Assembly: GCA_963972065.1 (NCBI GenBank)
Contig: CAXAVJ010000079.1
Location: forward strand, 1-17,205
Length of the DNA: 17,205 nucleotides
Direction: 5' to 3'
Origin: UBA1479 sp963972065
Lineage (GTDB): Bacteria; Pseudomonadota; Alphaproteobacteria; Rhodospirillales; Casp-alpha2
Each line of letters starts with the position of its first letter. The first letter of the stretch is position 1. Positions 6,401 to 14,399 of this stretch are shown here, piece after piece. The notes under the pieces were generated by a model, which worked only from the letters and a program-made list of their open reading frames with translations, was not told the DNA's origin and did not search any database. A program made the position numbers and the translations under genes.

Positions 6401-7378
6401 TCAGAATAGCATGCCGGCAACGATTGTCGGCAGGCCCACGACCTGGGCTGCCAAGTAGCCGCCATAGAGCACGAGAAGCGCCACGCCGCCCGCCCGGGAC
6501 ACGCCGGTCCAGCCGATCATCGCCGGCACGATCAGGATCGCCGCCCCCAACATGACCCACAAATCAAAGGCAAGCATCGACGGCGGCACCGGCAGGGGGG
6601 CGGCCATGGACACCACGCCCGCGATGCCCAACATGTTGAACATGTTGGATCCGACGACATTGCCGATGGCCACATCGGCATGGCCGCGCCGGGCCGCGAC
6701 CGCCGATGCCGCCAGTTCCGGTAGGGAGGTGCCGATGGCGATCAGGGTCAGGCCGATGACCTCTTCACCCAGGCCGAAGGAGCGCGCGATCGCAACCCCG
6801 CCGCCGACCATCAGGTCGGCACCGACGGCGATTCCGGCCAAACCACCCAGGGTCGCCGCCCAGGCGATCCAGGATTTTTGAGGAACGGCACCGATTTCCT
6901 CGACCTCACCGACGCGCTCGGCCGATGCCTTGGGGTTATTGATATCACGCCAATAGGCGCTGCCCATGAAGCCCAGGAAGATGATCAGCAGCAGCCCCCC
7001 CTGGGCCACATCCAATGTATCGCCCCAGCACAGCATGACGAACAGCGCCGTGCACAGAACCAGCAACGCACCGTCGCGGTATAGCCGATCACCGCGCCGC
7101 GCCATGGGGAAAATCACCGCCGCCGCGCCAACGATCAGAAGCGTGTTGGCGATGTTGGAGCCGACGATGTTGCCCGTGGCGATCCCCGCATTTCCGGTCA
7201 ACGCCGCATCCAGCGAGACCACCAGTTCCGGCGCCGAGGTTCCCAGCGCCACGACGGTCATCCCGATCAGAAGCGGCGACAGGCCGAACAGGCGGGCCAG
7301 GCCGACGGCCCCCCGGATCATGACTTCGGCCGCAACCATCAGGATGATGAGCCCGCCCAGCAGTTCGACGTACATCAT
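6401..7378 (-). CDS. Calcium/sodium antiporter, CaCA family (YrbG-like)
   Basis: 325 residues, an inner membrane protein with about ten hydrophobic segments in two homologous halves. Each half has the family's alpha-repeat: GTSAPE (46-51) with GNIVGSN (69-75) in the first, and GTSLPE (216-221) with GNVVGSN (239-245) in the second. E51 and E221 are the expected ion-binding acidic residues. A polar cytoplasmic loop (about 143-168) separates the halves, as in YrbG-type exchangers. The first ATG (7376-7378) overlaps the rppH stop as ATGA; a second ATG follows at once. The next gene (SDR) starts 7 bp after its stop. Exchange of Na+ for Ca2+ is the family prediction; the true ions cannot be told from sequence. 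Confidence 0.93.
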   Translation of the reverse strand: MMYVELLGGLIILMVAAEVMIRGAVGLARLFGLSPLLIGMTVVALGTSAPELVVSLDAALTGNAGIATGNIVGSNIANTLLIVGAAAVIFPMARRGDRLYRDGALLVLCTALFVMLCWGDTLDVAQGGLLLIIFLGFMGSAYWRDINNPKASAERVGEVEEIGAVPQKSWIAWAATLGGLAGIAVGADLMVGGGVAIARSFGLGEEVIGLTLIAIGTSLPELAASAVAARRGHADVAIGNVVGSNMFNMLGIAGVVSMAAPLPVPPSMLAFDLWVMLGAAILIVPAMIGWTGVSRAGGVALLVLYGGYLAAQVVGLPTIVAGMLF

Positions 7379-7890
7379 CGGCGGTTGGGTCCAACTTCAC
7401 TGCCAAGATGCCCGAAGGCGTCCAGCAGATCGTGGTAAAGACTGCGCTTGAACGGAACCACCAGGTCCGGCAGGTCGGCCATGGGCGCCCAGCGCCACTG
7501 GGAAAATTCCGGCTTGTGATGGGTATTCAGGTCAAAGTCCCCATCCTCCCCCAAAAACCGCAGCGCATACCATTTCTGGCGCTGCCCTCGGAACCGCCCC
7601 TTCCAGACCCGGTCGCGGACGTCCAAAGGCAGGTCGTAGGTCAGCCAGTCCGGCGTTTCGGCGATGATCTCCGCCTTGGCCGTGCCGGTTTCCTCTTCCA
7701 GTTCGCGGAACACGGCATCACGCGGGTCCTCGCCTTCGTCCAGGCCGCCTTGGGGAAGTTGCCAGGGATAATCCATCTGCTGGCCGGTGCGGCGGATGCG
7801 TTCGCCGAGCCAGACACGGCTGGCGCCATTCAGCAACAGGACACCGACACCAAGCCGATACGGGCGCGGGTCGTCGTTAGGGTCGGTCAT
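7375..7890 (-). CDS. rppH: RppH, RNA 5'-pyrophosphohydrolase (Nudix)
   Basis: 171 residues from ATG at 7888-7890. The enzyme removes pyrophosphate from 5'-triphosphorylated mRNA and so starts RNase E-dependent decay; related proteins also cleave dinucleoside polyphosphates. The Nudix box G-x5-E-x7-RE-L-x-EE-x-G-T is complete at residues 48-70, directly after WQLPQGG, the RppH-type lead-in. The N-terminus (YRLGVGVLLLN) and C-terminus (VVPFKRSLYHDLLDAF) also fit the family. Length is usual for alphaproteobacterial RppH. It overlaps the antiporter start by 4 bp and follows the deacetylase gene by 43 bp, a gap with the palindrome GGGGCCCC (7914-7921). Confidence 0.95.
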   Translation of the reverse strand: MTDPNDDPRPYRLGVGVLLLNGASRVWLGERIRRTGQQMDYPWQLPQGGLDEGEDPRDAVFRELEEETGTAKAEIIAETPDWLTYDLPLDVRDRVWKGRFRGQRQKWYALRFLGEDGDFDLNTHHKPEFSQWRWAPMADLPDLVVPFKRSLYHDLLDAFGHLGSEVGPNRR

Positions 7891-7933
7891 GGGATATCGT
7901 CACCGGTTGAATAGGGGCCCCAGGGGTTTCAGG

Positions 7934-9397
7934 CTATTGGATGATCTGACGGTCGGCGACGGCGCTGACCGGCACCAGACGCAATTTCGTCGGTGACTGG
8001 GCCGCCAGCCAGTTCTTCAACTCGCGGATGGTATGGGGATAAGGGTCGCCCATACCCACGGCGACGGACTGGCTGCGCGCCAGAGCGCCCAGGCGCAGGA
8101 GCTTGGACGCGATTTCACCCTCGGTCGGCGTGCGGTCGAGATGGATATCGACCACCGCCTTGGGCAGGACCATTTCGGTGGCGATCCGCGCCATGGCGCC
8201 GCTGCCGCTTTCACCGGAATCGATGAACATAAGGCCGCGCGCCTTGATCTCCTCGAACACAGGCTTGAGCTGCCCTTCGGCGACGCCGAACTTGGACCCG
8301 AAGCGCGCCAAAAAACCGACATAGCCGGGCACCATGCCCATGAGCGTCCTGAGCGTCCGCATGTTCTCCTCAAGCTGCCTGGTGGTGTTCAGCGCAAGCG
8401 GTCCGGCGTCCTCGAAGGGGAAATTGGCACTTTCCATGGGTAGGCCCATGAACACCTCGTGCCCGGCCAAACGCGCGCGGATCACCCAATCGCCGGGGTC
8501 GCGGGCATAGGGCGAAATCACCATGCTGACCTCGGGCGGCAGGGACTTGATGGCCGTGATGGACGCGCTCCGCGACAGGCCGATACCGCGGATCAGGATC
8601 GCGACCTGGGGGATGCTGGCGTCCGCATCGGCCACCGGCCGGGCGTAGGCGTCCATGGGGCGGGTGCCGTTGCGCGCGACGATGGGCATGTCGCGGCCGT
8701 CAGGGCCCTTTTCCACCAGGGCCAGGTCCGGCACCCGGGCCAGGGCCTCAACACCCTCAATCCAGGCGATGCCCTTATAGGCCTCGGCGGTGGTGAAGGG
8801 GATGACTCGTCCATGATCCGGATCCTGGCCGATGCCGCTGGGCGCGGTGGCGACGCTCAGCCCGCCCGTCCCTTCGTTTTGCAGGGCGAGCTGCGATGCG
8901 GTAATGCCACCGACCACCTGGTCAGGCGTCGGTGTCGCGCCCGGCGCGGCGGCACCTGTGGCGCCGGGGGCAGCAGGGGCGCCTTCGCCTGCCGGGGAGG
9001 CGCCGGTTTCAGCGGGGGGCGTCAGGCCGCCGCCGGACACCTGTGCGGTCGGAATGGCGATGGAGCCGTCGGAGCGCCGCTGCTCAGCGACAGGCTTCGG
9101 TTCGGACGACCCCAGCAGGAACCAGGCAGCCCCGCCGAAGATAGAGGTCAGGAGAAGGCCGCCGGCGAGGGCCGAGATAATGAGAACCTTGCGCTGAGGG
9201 TCCATGCGCTCCCACGCACTTCCCTCTTCCTCCTCATCATCGTCGTCATCGTCGTAGGCGTCGTCGTCATCTTCGTCCTCGTCCTCGCCTTCGTCGAGAT
9301 CGAATTCCTCTTCGTCATCCTCATCATCGTCGCCACGCTTTTTGCGTTTCAGCGACGGCATTTTGATCGACGGCAGTTTGATCGACGGCAATTTCAA
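7934..9397 (-). CDS. Membrane-anchored divergent polysaccharide deacetylase (YibQ/DUF610-like) with acidic N-terminal tail
   Basis: 487 residues from TTG at 9395-9397 (GGGTGAT in front; an ATG at 9359-9361 is an alternative that removes 12 residues). Layout: three LPSIK-like repeats and KRKKR (1-21), an acidic tract with 31 Asp/Glu of 36 residues (23-58), one membrane helix (about 71-96), a Pro/Ala/Gly-rich linker (about 113-160) and a C-terminal divergent polysaccharide deacetylase domain (264-482). The domain keeps AGHEVFMGLPME, GYVGFLARFGSKF, GLMFIDSG and GDPYPHTIREL. Positions that are Asp-Asp, His and His in E. coli YibQ (IDD, NHMGS, GHPHP) read IRG, ARFGS and GDPYP here, so hydrolase activity is doubtful. 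The topology implies a periplasmic domain. It follows envC-ctpA, suggesting an envelope role. Exact function is unknown. Confidence 0.88.
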   Translation of the reverse strand: MKLPSIKLPSIKMPSLKRKKRGDDDEDDEEEFDLDEGEDEDEDDDDAYDDDDDDEEEEGSAWERMDPQRKVLIISALAGGLLLTSIFGGAAWFLLGSSEPKPVAEQRRSDGSIAIPTAQVSGGGLTPPAETGASPAGEGAPAAPGATGAAAPGATPTPDQVVGGITASQLALQNEGTGGLSVATAPSGIGQDPDHGRVIPFTTAEAYKGIAWIEGVEALARVPDLALVEKGPDGRDMPIVARNGTRPMDAYARPVADADASIPQVAILIRGIGLSRSASITAIKSLPPEVSMVISPYARDPGDWVIRARLAGHEVFMGLPMESANFPFEDAGPLALNTTRQLEENMRTLRTLMGMVPGYVGFLARFGSKFGVAEGQLKPVFEEIKARGLMFIDSGESGSGAMARIATEMVLPKAVVDIHLDRTPTEGEIASKLLRLGALARSQSVAVGMGDPYPHTIRELKNWLAAQSPTKLRLVPVSAVADRQIIQ

Positions 9398-9470
9398 CGG
9401 ATCACCCGTTCACTCAAGGCCGGCTTGGGCCACGGAATGTCCTCCGTAGATCAGTCCGGCAGACGCGGCC

Positions 9471-9497
9471 GGCCGCCATGATAGGCATGGCTTGGCC
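9471..9497. other. hairpin between ctpA and the deacetylase gene
   Basis: GGCC-GCCATG, a five-base loop, then CATGGC-TT-GGCC gives a 10-bp stem with a two-base bulge. No T-tract follows on the minus strand, so it is not a standard intrinsic terminator. It may limit read-through or protect the 3' end of the ctpA message. Confidence 0.35.
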
Positions 9498-9533
9498 GCC
9501 ACTTTTAAGTCCACCCCAACAAATCCAGGGTAC

Positions 9534-10925
9534 TCAATTGGTTGACGAGGTCAACGCACCGGAGAACAGGGCAACGCCGCGCAACAGGTCGACCGCGCGC
9601 AAAAGCTGATAATCGACCGGATCGGCCTTCTTATCACCCTCTTTTTCCGCCGTTTTCCCGGCTTCCGGTTTGGCGTCCGACTTCGCCTGGGGAACGGTGT
9701 CCTTGGCATCCTTTTCATGCTCGCCGTTGTCGAGAGCACCCCGCAGGTTCTCCTCGCGGCGGCCGGGGCGGCTATCGATCTCTTCGATTCGCGACGGTTT
9801 GACCTCGATATCCGGATGGATTCCCTTGGCCTGGATACTGTCGCCCGACGGCGTGTAGTAGCGCGCCGTGGTCAGCCGCATGGCCCGATGCCCCTGCAAC
9901 GGCACGATGGTCTGCACCGATCCCTTGCCGAAGGAGCGCGTGCCCATAAGCACGGCGCGGCGATGATCCTGCAGCGCGCCGGCGACGATTTCCGAGGCCG
10001 AGGCCGACCCGCCGTTGATCAGCACGACGACCGGCTTGCCTTCCGTCAGGTCGCCCTTGGTCGCGTTGAAGCGCTGCGTGTCGTTAGGGTCACGCGACCG
10101 GGTCGAGACGATCTCGCCCTTGTCCAGGAACGTATCGGACACGGCAATCGCCTGATCCAACAGCCCGCCCGGGTTGTTGCGCATGTCGAGGATGTACCCC
10201 TTGAGCTTGTCCCCGGCGTCTTTCTTGATTTTCTCGATGGCCTTGTCCAGGCCCTGCTTGGTCTGTTCACTGAACGAGGTGATACGGATGTAGCCCACAT
10301 CGTCGCCTTCCATGTGCGAGCGCACGGAGGTGATCTTGATGATCGCCCGTGTCAGGGTCACATCGAAAGGTTCCTGACCGGTACGGAAGATGGTCAGTTT
10401 GATATCGCTGCCGACCTTGCCGCGCATCTTTTCGACCGCCTGCGACAGGGTCAGGCCTTGGATCGATTCACTGTCAAGATGGGTGATCAGGTCCCCCGGC
10501 TTGACCCCGGCGCGGGCCGCCGGCGTGTCGTCGATCGGCGAAATCACCTTCACCACGCCGTTTTCCATGGTCACCTGGATGCCCAGGCCGCCGAACTGGC
10601 CGCGCGTGTTGACCTGCATTTCCTTGAAGGTGCGGGCGTTCATGTAGCTGGAATGGGGGTCCAGGGACTGCAGCATGCCGGTGATCGCCGCCTCGATCAT
10701 CTGCTCGTCCGTGGGCTGATCCACGTATTGCGAGCGGATGCGTTCGAACACGTCGCCGAACAGGTTGAGCAGGCGGTAAGTCTCTTCCGAGTTCTTGGCG
10801 TCCACCGCCGGGGCTGCCGCCGGCTCCTGTGCTACCGCCGGATGGCCGAGAAACGCCAATCCGCCCAGCACCGCCGCACCGGCCAAAGCCCGCATGCCCG
10901 CAACCTTCATCATTCTATGTGTCAT
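9534..10925 (-). CDS. ctpA: CtpA, carboxyl-terminal processing protease (S41)
   Basis: 463 residues. It begins with a signal peptide (MMKVAGMRALAGAAVLGGLAF, likely cut after AVA at 30-32), so it acts in the periplasm. There follow a cap region (about 45-108), a PDZ domain (about 111-182, GGLGIQV and GVKPGDLI) and the S41 catalytic core. Catalytic residues fit Ser309 (GGSASASE), Lys334 (SFGKGS) and Gln338, the Ser-Lys-Gln arrangement of the family. A charged Lys/Glu/Asp-rich stretch lies at about 385-435 before a hydrophobic C-terminus. The ATG overlaps the envC stop by 4 bp (ATGA). In other bacteria such proteases control peptidoglycan hydrolases, which fits its place beside a LytM factor. 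The substrate here is not known. Confidence 0.95.
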   Translation of the reverse strand: MTHRMMKVAGMRALAGAAVLGGLAFLGHPAVAQEPAAAPAVDAKNSEETYRLLNLFGDVFERIRSQYVDQPTDEQMIEAAITGMLQSLDPHSSYMNARTFKEMQVNTRGQFGGLGIQVTMENGVVKVISPIDDTPAARAGVKPGDLITHLDSESIQGLTLSQAVEKMRGKVGSDIKLTIFRTGQEPFDVTLTRAIIKITSVRSHMEGDDVGYIRITSFSEQTKQGLDKAIEKIKKDAGDKLKGYILDMRNNPGGLLDQAIAVSDTFLDKGEIVSTRSRDPNDTQRFNATKGDLTEGKPVVVLINGGSASASEIVAGALQDHRRAVLMGTRSFGKGSVQTIVPLQGHRAMRLTTARYYTPSGDSIQAKGIHPDIEVKPSRIEEIDSRPGRREENLRGALDNGEHEKDAKDTVPQAKSDAKPEAGKTAEKEGDKKADPVDYQLLRAVDLLRGVALFSGALTSSTN

Positions 10926-12199
10926 CCGCTTACCTTGTCATTGCGTGACGCCAACCACGGCAAGGGATTGATCGGTTGTCCCTTGCGGCGCAGTTCGACG
11001 TAGAGAACGGGCCGGTCGCCCCCCTCGGACCCCATCAGGCCCACGGGCTCACCGGTGGAAACGCGCTGGCCCACGGCCATGTCGATGCGGGCCATTCCGG
11101 CCAGCAGGGTATGATATCCGTCGCCGTGATCGATAATCAATAATTGCCCATAACCTCTGAATTTTCCCGCGAACGCGATTTTCCCGTCATAGGTGGCGAT
11201 CACCTGGGCGCCGCCGCGGGCCGCGATGTCGATGCCCTTGCGCGAAAGCCCCGTCGGCAGGTTCTCACCGTAACGGCCGATCAGGTCACCGATCACGGGC
11301 AACGGCAACCGGCCACGACGACTTGTGATCGACACAGATGGCGAAACTGTGGCGGCGACACGGGCTTGGCGCTGGGCTTCGGCACGCACGCGGGCGGCTT
11401 GTTCCTTGGCGTTCGCCTCGGTCTTGGCTTCTTCCTCGGCGCGCGCGGCCTGGCGTTCGTCGGCGGCGCGCTGTTCCTCCAGCCGGGCCATCAGGTCTTT
11501 CAGGTTTTCCGCCTTGGCGGCCAGACGGGCGACGCGCTCGGCGGCGCGGCGTTCCTCGGCCAGGGTCTTGTCGAGCAGGCGGCGCCGGTCGGCCATCAAC
11601 TGGCGGATCTCGGCGCGCTGACGGTCCAGATCCTGGGCCGCCGAATTCAGGTTCAGGCGCTCATCCGCGGTCTTTTCCCGGGTATCGGCCAGGGATTGAA
11701 GGTCCAGGCGGATGCGCGTCGCCCGGCGGTCGATTTCCGGCACCACGGCACGCAGCAGTATGGCGCTGCGGACCAGGTCGTCGGGGCTGGACGGCATGGC
11801 CAGCAAGGCTTCGGGCGGGAATTGGACCATCTTCTGCAACGCCACCAGAACACCGGCCAGCTGTGAGCGGTTGGTGCTCAACTGGGCCAGCTTTTCCTTT
11901 TCCTGACGCACCAGGTCGGCGATCTTGGCCTCCAGGGTAATGACCCGCAGTTCCCGGTCCTGCACGACCTTGGCGGCTGAGACCAAACGGTGTTGAAGAT
12001 TCTTGAGGTCGGCCTCCAGCGCCTGGGCGGCCCCCTTCAGGCGTTCGCTTTCCGCCCGGCCCTTCTTGATTTCCTTCTGGACCTTGTCGAGGGATCCGGC
12101 CGCGGGTTTGTCGTCAGCCAGAACAGCGGGAGCCGGCATCTGGGCAGCCAGGGCCGCCGTCAGCACTATTCCAAAGAGTGACCGGCGCCGCCGGGCCAA
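10922..12199 (-). CDS. envC: EnvC-like murein hydrolase activator (degenerate M23/LytM)
   Basis: 425 residues from TTG at 12197-12199, in frame 9 bp after the gpmI stop. The TTG start is needed to keep the signal peptide (RRRR, hydrophobic LFGIVLTAALAA, cut near VLA-DD at 28). A long coiled coil follows (about 35-280, many Glu/Lys/Arg/Gln heptads), then a C-terminal LytM domain (about 297-415). The domain keeps GYGQLLIIDHGDGYHTLLAGM but lacks the zinc motifs: the usual HxxxD position reads KGIDIAA and the usual HxH position reads VLYVELR. As with E. coli EnvC, it is probably an activator of amidases at the septum, not a hydrolase. It overlaps ctpA by 4 bp. Confidence 0.9.
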   Translation of the reverse strand: MARRRRSLFGIVLTAALAAQMPAPAVLADDKPAAGSLDKVQKEIKKGRAESERLKGAAQALEADLKNLQHRLVSAAKVVQDRELRVITLEAKIADLVRQEKEKLAQLSTNRSQLAGVLVALQKMVQFPPEALLAMPSSPDDLVRSAILLRAVVPEIDRRATRIRLDLQSLADTREKTADERLNLNSAAQDLDRQRAEIRQLMADRRRLLDKTLAEERRAAERVARLAAKAENLKDLMARLEEQRAADERQAARAEEEAKTEANAKEQAARVRAEAQRQARVAATVSPSVSITSRRGRLPLPVIGDLIGRYGENLPTGLSRKGIDIAARGGAQVIATYDGKIAFAGKFRGYGQLLIIDHGDGYHTLLAGMARIDMAVGQRVSTGEPVGLMGSEGGDRPVLYVELRRKGQPINPLPWLASRNDKVSG

Positions 12200-12208
12200 G
12201 GGCCCCGC

Positions 12209-13786
12209 CTACTCCGCCGCCGCGCGGGCCGCGGCCGCGCTGCCGTCGATCAGTGACCGGCCGGTCATTTCCGCCGGCTGTTCCAGACCCATAAGCTGCA
12301 ACAGCGTCGGCGCCACATCGGCCAGCCTGCCATCGTGCAGGCCGTTGACCCAGTCAGGCGCGTTGACCAGCAGCGCCGGCACCAAATTCAAAGTATGGGC
12401 CGTATGGGGGCCGCGGTTCTTGGGATCGGCCATCTGTTCGCAATTGCCATGGTCGGCGGTGACCAGCATGACGCCGCCGGCATCGATTACAGCCTTTTCC
12501 AGGCGGGTCAGCGCGGTGTCGATGGTTTCCGCCGCCTTCATGGCAGCCTCGAGGATACCCGTATGGCCGACCATGTCGCCGTTGGCGAAGTTGACCACGA
12601 TCAGATCGAACCTGCCCTCACCGATCACCCGGACCAGTTCGTCCGTCACCTTGGGCGCCGACATTTCGGGCTGCAGGTCATAGGTCGCGACCTTGGGCGA
12701 CGGCACCAGGATGCGTTCCTCACCGTCGAACACGTCTTCGCGCCCGCCGTTCAGGAAGAAGGTCACATGGGCGTATTTTTCCGTCTCAGCGATGCGCAAT
12801 TGGGTCTTTTTGGCCTTGGAGACGACCTCGCCCAGGATGCCCGACAAGGTTTCCGAAGGAAACATGGCCGCCAGGAAGGCATTGAGAGCACTGGAATATT
12901 CCACCATGCCCAGGCGCGCCGCGAAATCCACGGTCTTGGCCCGCGTGAACCCGTCGAAGCCGGGATCGACCAGGGCGGCGAGGATTTCCCGCGCCCGGTC
13001 GGCGCGGAAATTGGCGCAGAGCAGGCCGTCGCCGTCGGACATCCCCACATAATCGCCGATCACGCAGGGCTCCATGAATTCATCGGTCTTGCCGACGTTA
13101 TAGGCTTCCTCGATCGCGCGCACGGGATCGTCGGACGTGTCCACGCCTTCGGCACGGACCATCACGTCATAGGCTTTGGATACGCGGTCCCAACGCTTGT
13201 CCCGGTCCATGGCGAAATAACGCCCGGTCACCGTGCCGACGGTCACGCCGTCACAGGCCTCAAGATCGGTCAGGAACCGGCCCATATAGCCCTTGGCCCC
13301 CTTGGGTTGGGTGTCCCGGCCATCCAGGAAGGCATGGATGACGACGGGCACGCCCGCCTTGGTCACGGCCTTGGCCAGGGCCACCATGTGGTCCTGATGG
13401 CTGTGTACCCCGCCGGGGCTGAGCAGGCCGATCAGATGGCAGACGCCGCCGGATTTCTTGAGGTTGTCGATAAAGGCGCCCAGCGCCGGATTCTCGGCCA
13501 GCGAGCCGTCGGCCACCGCCGCGTCGATGCGCGGCAGATCCTGCATGACGACACGCCCGGCGCCCAGGTTCATGTGCCCGACCTCGGAATTGCCCATCTG
13601 GCCCTGGGGCAGACCCACTTCCTGGGCCGAGGCATCCAGGCGCGCACGCGGACATTCGGCAACAAGCCGGTCCCAGGTCGGCGTCTTGGCCAGGGAAATG
13701 GCGTTGTCGGGGGCCGCTTCGCGGTCGCCCCATCCGTCCAGAATGCACAGGACGACGGGTCGGGGGTGTTTGGTCGCTTCGGACAT
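12209..13786 (-). CDS. gpmI: GpmI, cofactor-independent phosphoglycerate mutase
   Basis: 525 residues from ATG at 13784-13786, behind AAGAAGAG. The enzyme interconverts 3- and 2-phosphoglycerate in glycolysis and gluconeogenesis, using two Mn ions and a phosphoserine. Visible features: VVLCILDGWGDRE with metal ligand D17, GNSEVGHMNLGAG with active Ser67, the GGVHSHQDH and DGRDTQPKGA motifs, and TADHGNCEQM near the C-terminus. The frame opens upstream to 13852, but those residues do not resemble the family and the AAGAAGAG supports the shorter start. The start of envC is 9 bp beyond its stop, in the same frame across a TAG, so the two are likely co-transcribed. Confidence 0.96.
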   Translation of the reverse strand: MSEATKHPRPVVLCILDGWGDREAAPDNAISLAKTPTWDRLVAECPRARLDASAQEVGLPQGQMGNSEVGHMNLGAGRVVMQDLPRIDAAVADGSLAENPALGAFIDNLKKSGGVCHLIGLLSPGGVHSHQDHMVALAKAVTKAGVPVVIHAFLDGRDTQPKGAKGYMGRFLTDLEACDGVTVGTVTGRYFAMDRDKRWDRVSKAYDVMVRAEGVDTSDDPVRAIEEAYNVGKTDEFMEPCVIGDYVGMSDGDGLLCANFRADRAREILAALVDPGFDGFTRAKTVDFAARLGMVEYSSALNAFLAAMFPSETLSGILGEVVSKAKKTQLRIAETEKYAHVTFFLNGGREDVFDGEERILVPSPKVATYDLQPEMSAPKVTDELVRVIGEGRFDLIVVNFANGDMVGHTGILEAAMKAAETIDTALTRLEKAVIDAGGVMLVTADHGNCEQMADPKNRGPHTAHTLNLVPALLVNAPDWVNGLHDGRLADVAPTLLQLMGLEQPAEMTGRSLIDGSAAAARAAAE

Positions 13787-13940
13787 GGCGCTCTTCTTAA
13801 CGATAAACAGGCATTGGGGTGCTGAAATGGGGTGTTCTCGGCCTGCCGTCAACGGCGCCGATCCTCAGGCCGTCTTTTACCAGAGGATCGCGTCGGATGG
13901 TAGCCTTGGCGCGCGGCCCGCCCCACGGGGGAACCGGCCC
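13787..13940 (-). other. structured rlmH-gpmI gap with two competing stem-loops
   Basis: On the minus strand two 7-bp perfect stems can form: GATCCTC/GAGGATC (plus-strand 13860-13866 with 13883-13889) and CGGCCTG/CAGGCCG (13839-13845 with 13866-13872). They share base 13866 and interleave, so they are mutually exclusive or form a pseudoknot. They lie in the 5' leader of gpmI. A TTGACG (-35-like) is also present within the second stem's loop but lacks a good -10. No terminator T-tract occurs on the minus strand. Confidence 0.35.
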
Positions 13941-14399
13941 TCACACCCGGTGATAGGGATGCCCGGTGAGGATCGCATGCCCCCGGTAAAGCTGTTCGGC
14001 AAGCAGCGCCGGGACCAATTGATGCGGCCAGGTCTGCTTGCCAAGCGACATCACGAAATCGGCCCGCTTGCGCAGGTCAGCGGCCAGGCCGTCGGCGCCG
14101 CCGATCAGGAACACCAGATCGCGCACGCCGCCGTCACGCCAGACATTCAGGCGTTCGGCGAATTTCGGGCTGCTGTCCGAGGTGCCGCGTTCGTCCAGCG
14201 CCACCAGGGTCGCCCCCTCGGGCGCGGCCGCCAGCAGCAATTCCGCCTCCCGCGCCTTCAGGGCGTCGCCGGAAAGCGGCTTTTTCTCTTCGACCAGCTT
14301 GAGGTCCAGCGGCCAGGGCAGGCGCGCCTTGTACTGGTCGAACAGGTCCTGTTCGGGGCCTTTCTTGCGGCGGCCCACGGCGATGATGGTGATGCGCAT
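13941..14399 (-). CDS. rlmH: RlmH, 23S rRNA pseudouridine1915 N3-methyltransferase
   Basis: 152 residues from ATG at 14397-14399, the usual length. A SPOUT-class, SAM-dependent methyltransferase that modifies pseudouridine 1915 in helix 69 of 23S rRNA on the assembled 70S ribosome. Visible features: MRITIIAVGRRK at the N-terminus, VALDERG (67-72), the SAM-binding knot FLIGGADGL (98-105) and the nearly invariant tail MSLGKQTWPHQL...LLAEQLYRGHAILTGHPYHR. No clear ribosome binding site precedes the ATG; the leader instead has several hairpins. It sits 157 bp after rsfS, the usual partner gene, so both probably act on the ribosome. Confidence 0.97.
   Translation of the reverse strand: MRITIIAVGRRKKGPEQDLFDQYKARLPWPLDLKLVEEKKPLSGDALKAREAELLLAAAPEGATLVALDERGTSDSSPKFAERLNVWRDGGVRDLVFLIGGADGLAADLRKRADFVMSLGKQTWPHQLVPALLAEQLYRGHAILTGHPYHRV

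Noticed and set aside
9210..9345. Repetitive GTC/ATC run resembling a tandem repeat or satellite
   Set aside because: It is in frame and encodes the Asp/Glu tract of the deacetylase-like protein; there are no spacers, so it is not a CRISPR array.
12335..13825. 496-residue plus-strand open frame antisense to gpmI
   Set aside because: Opposite a complete GpmI; composition (His, Gln, Gly, Arg rich) is that of a shadow frame. The same holds for the long plus-strand frames at 22-1503, 5323-6555, 8459-9481 and 9717-11003.
13839..13877. Terminator-like stem followed by TCTTTT on the plus strand
   Set aside because: No plus-strand gene lies upstream that it could terminate, and the loop is long (20 bases).
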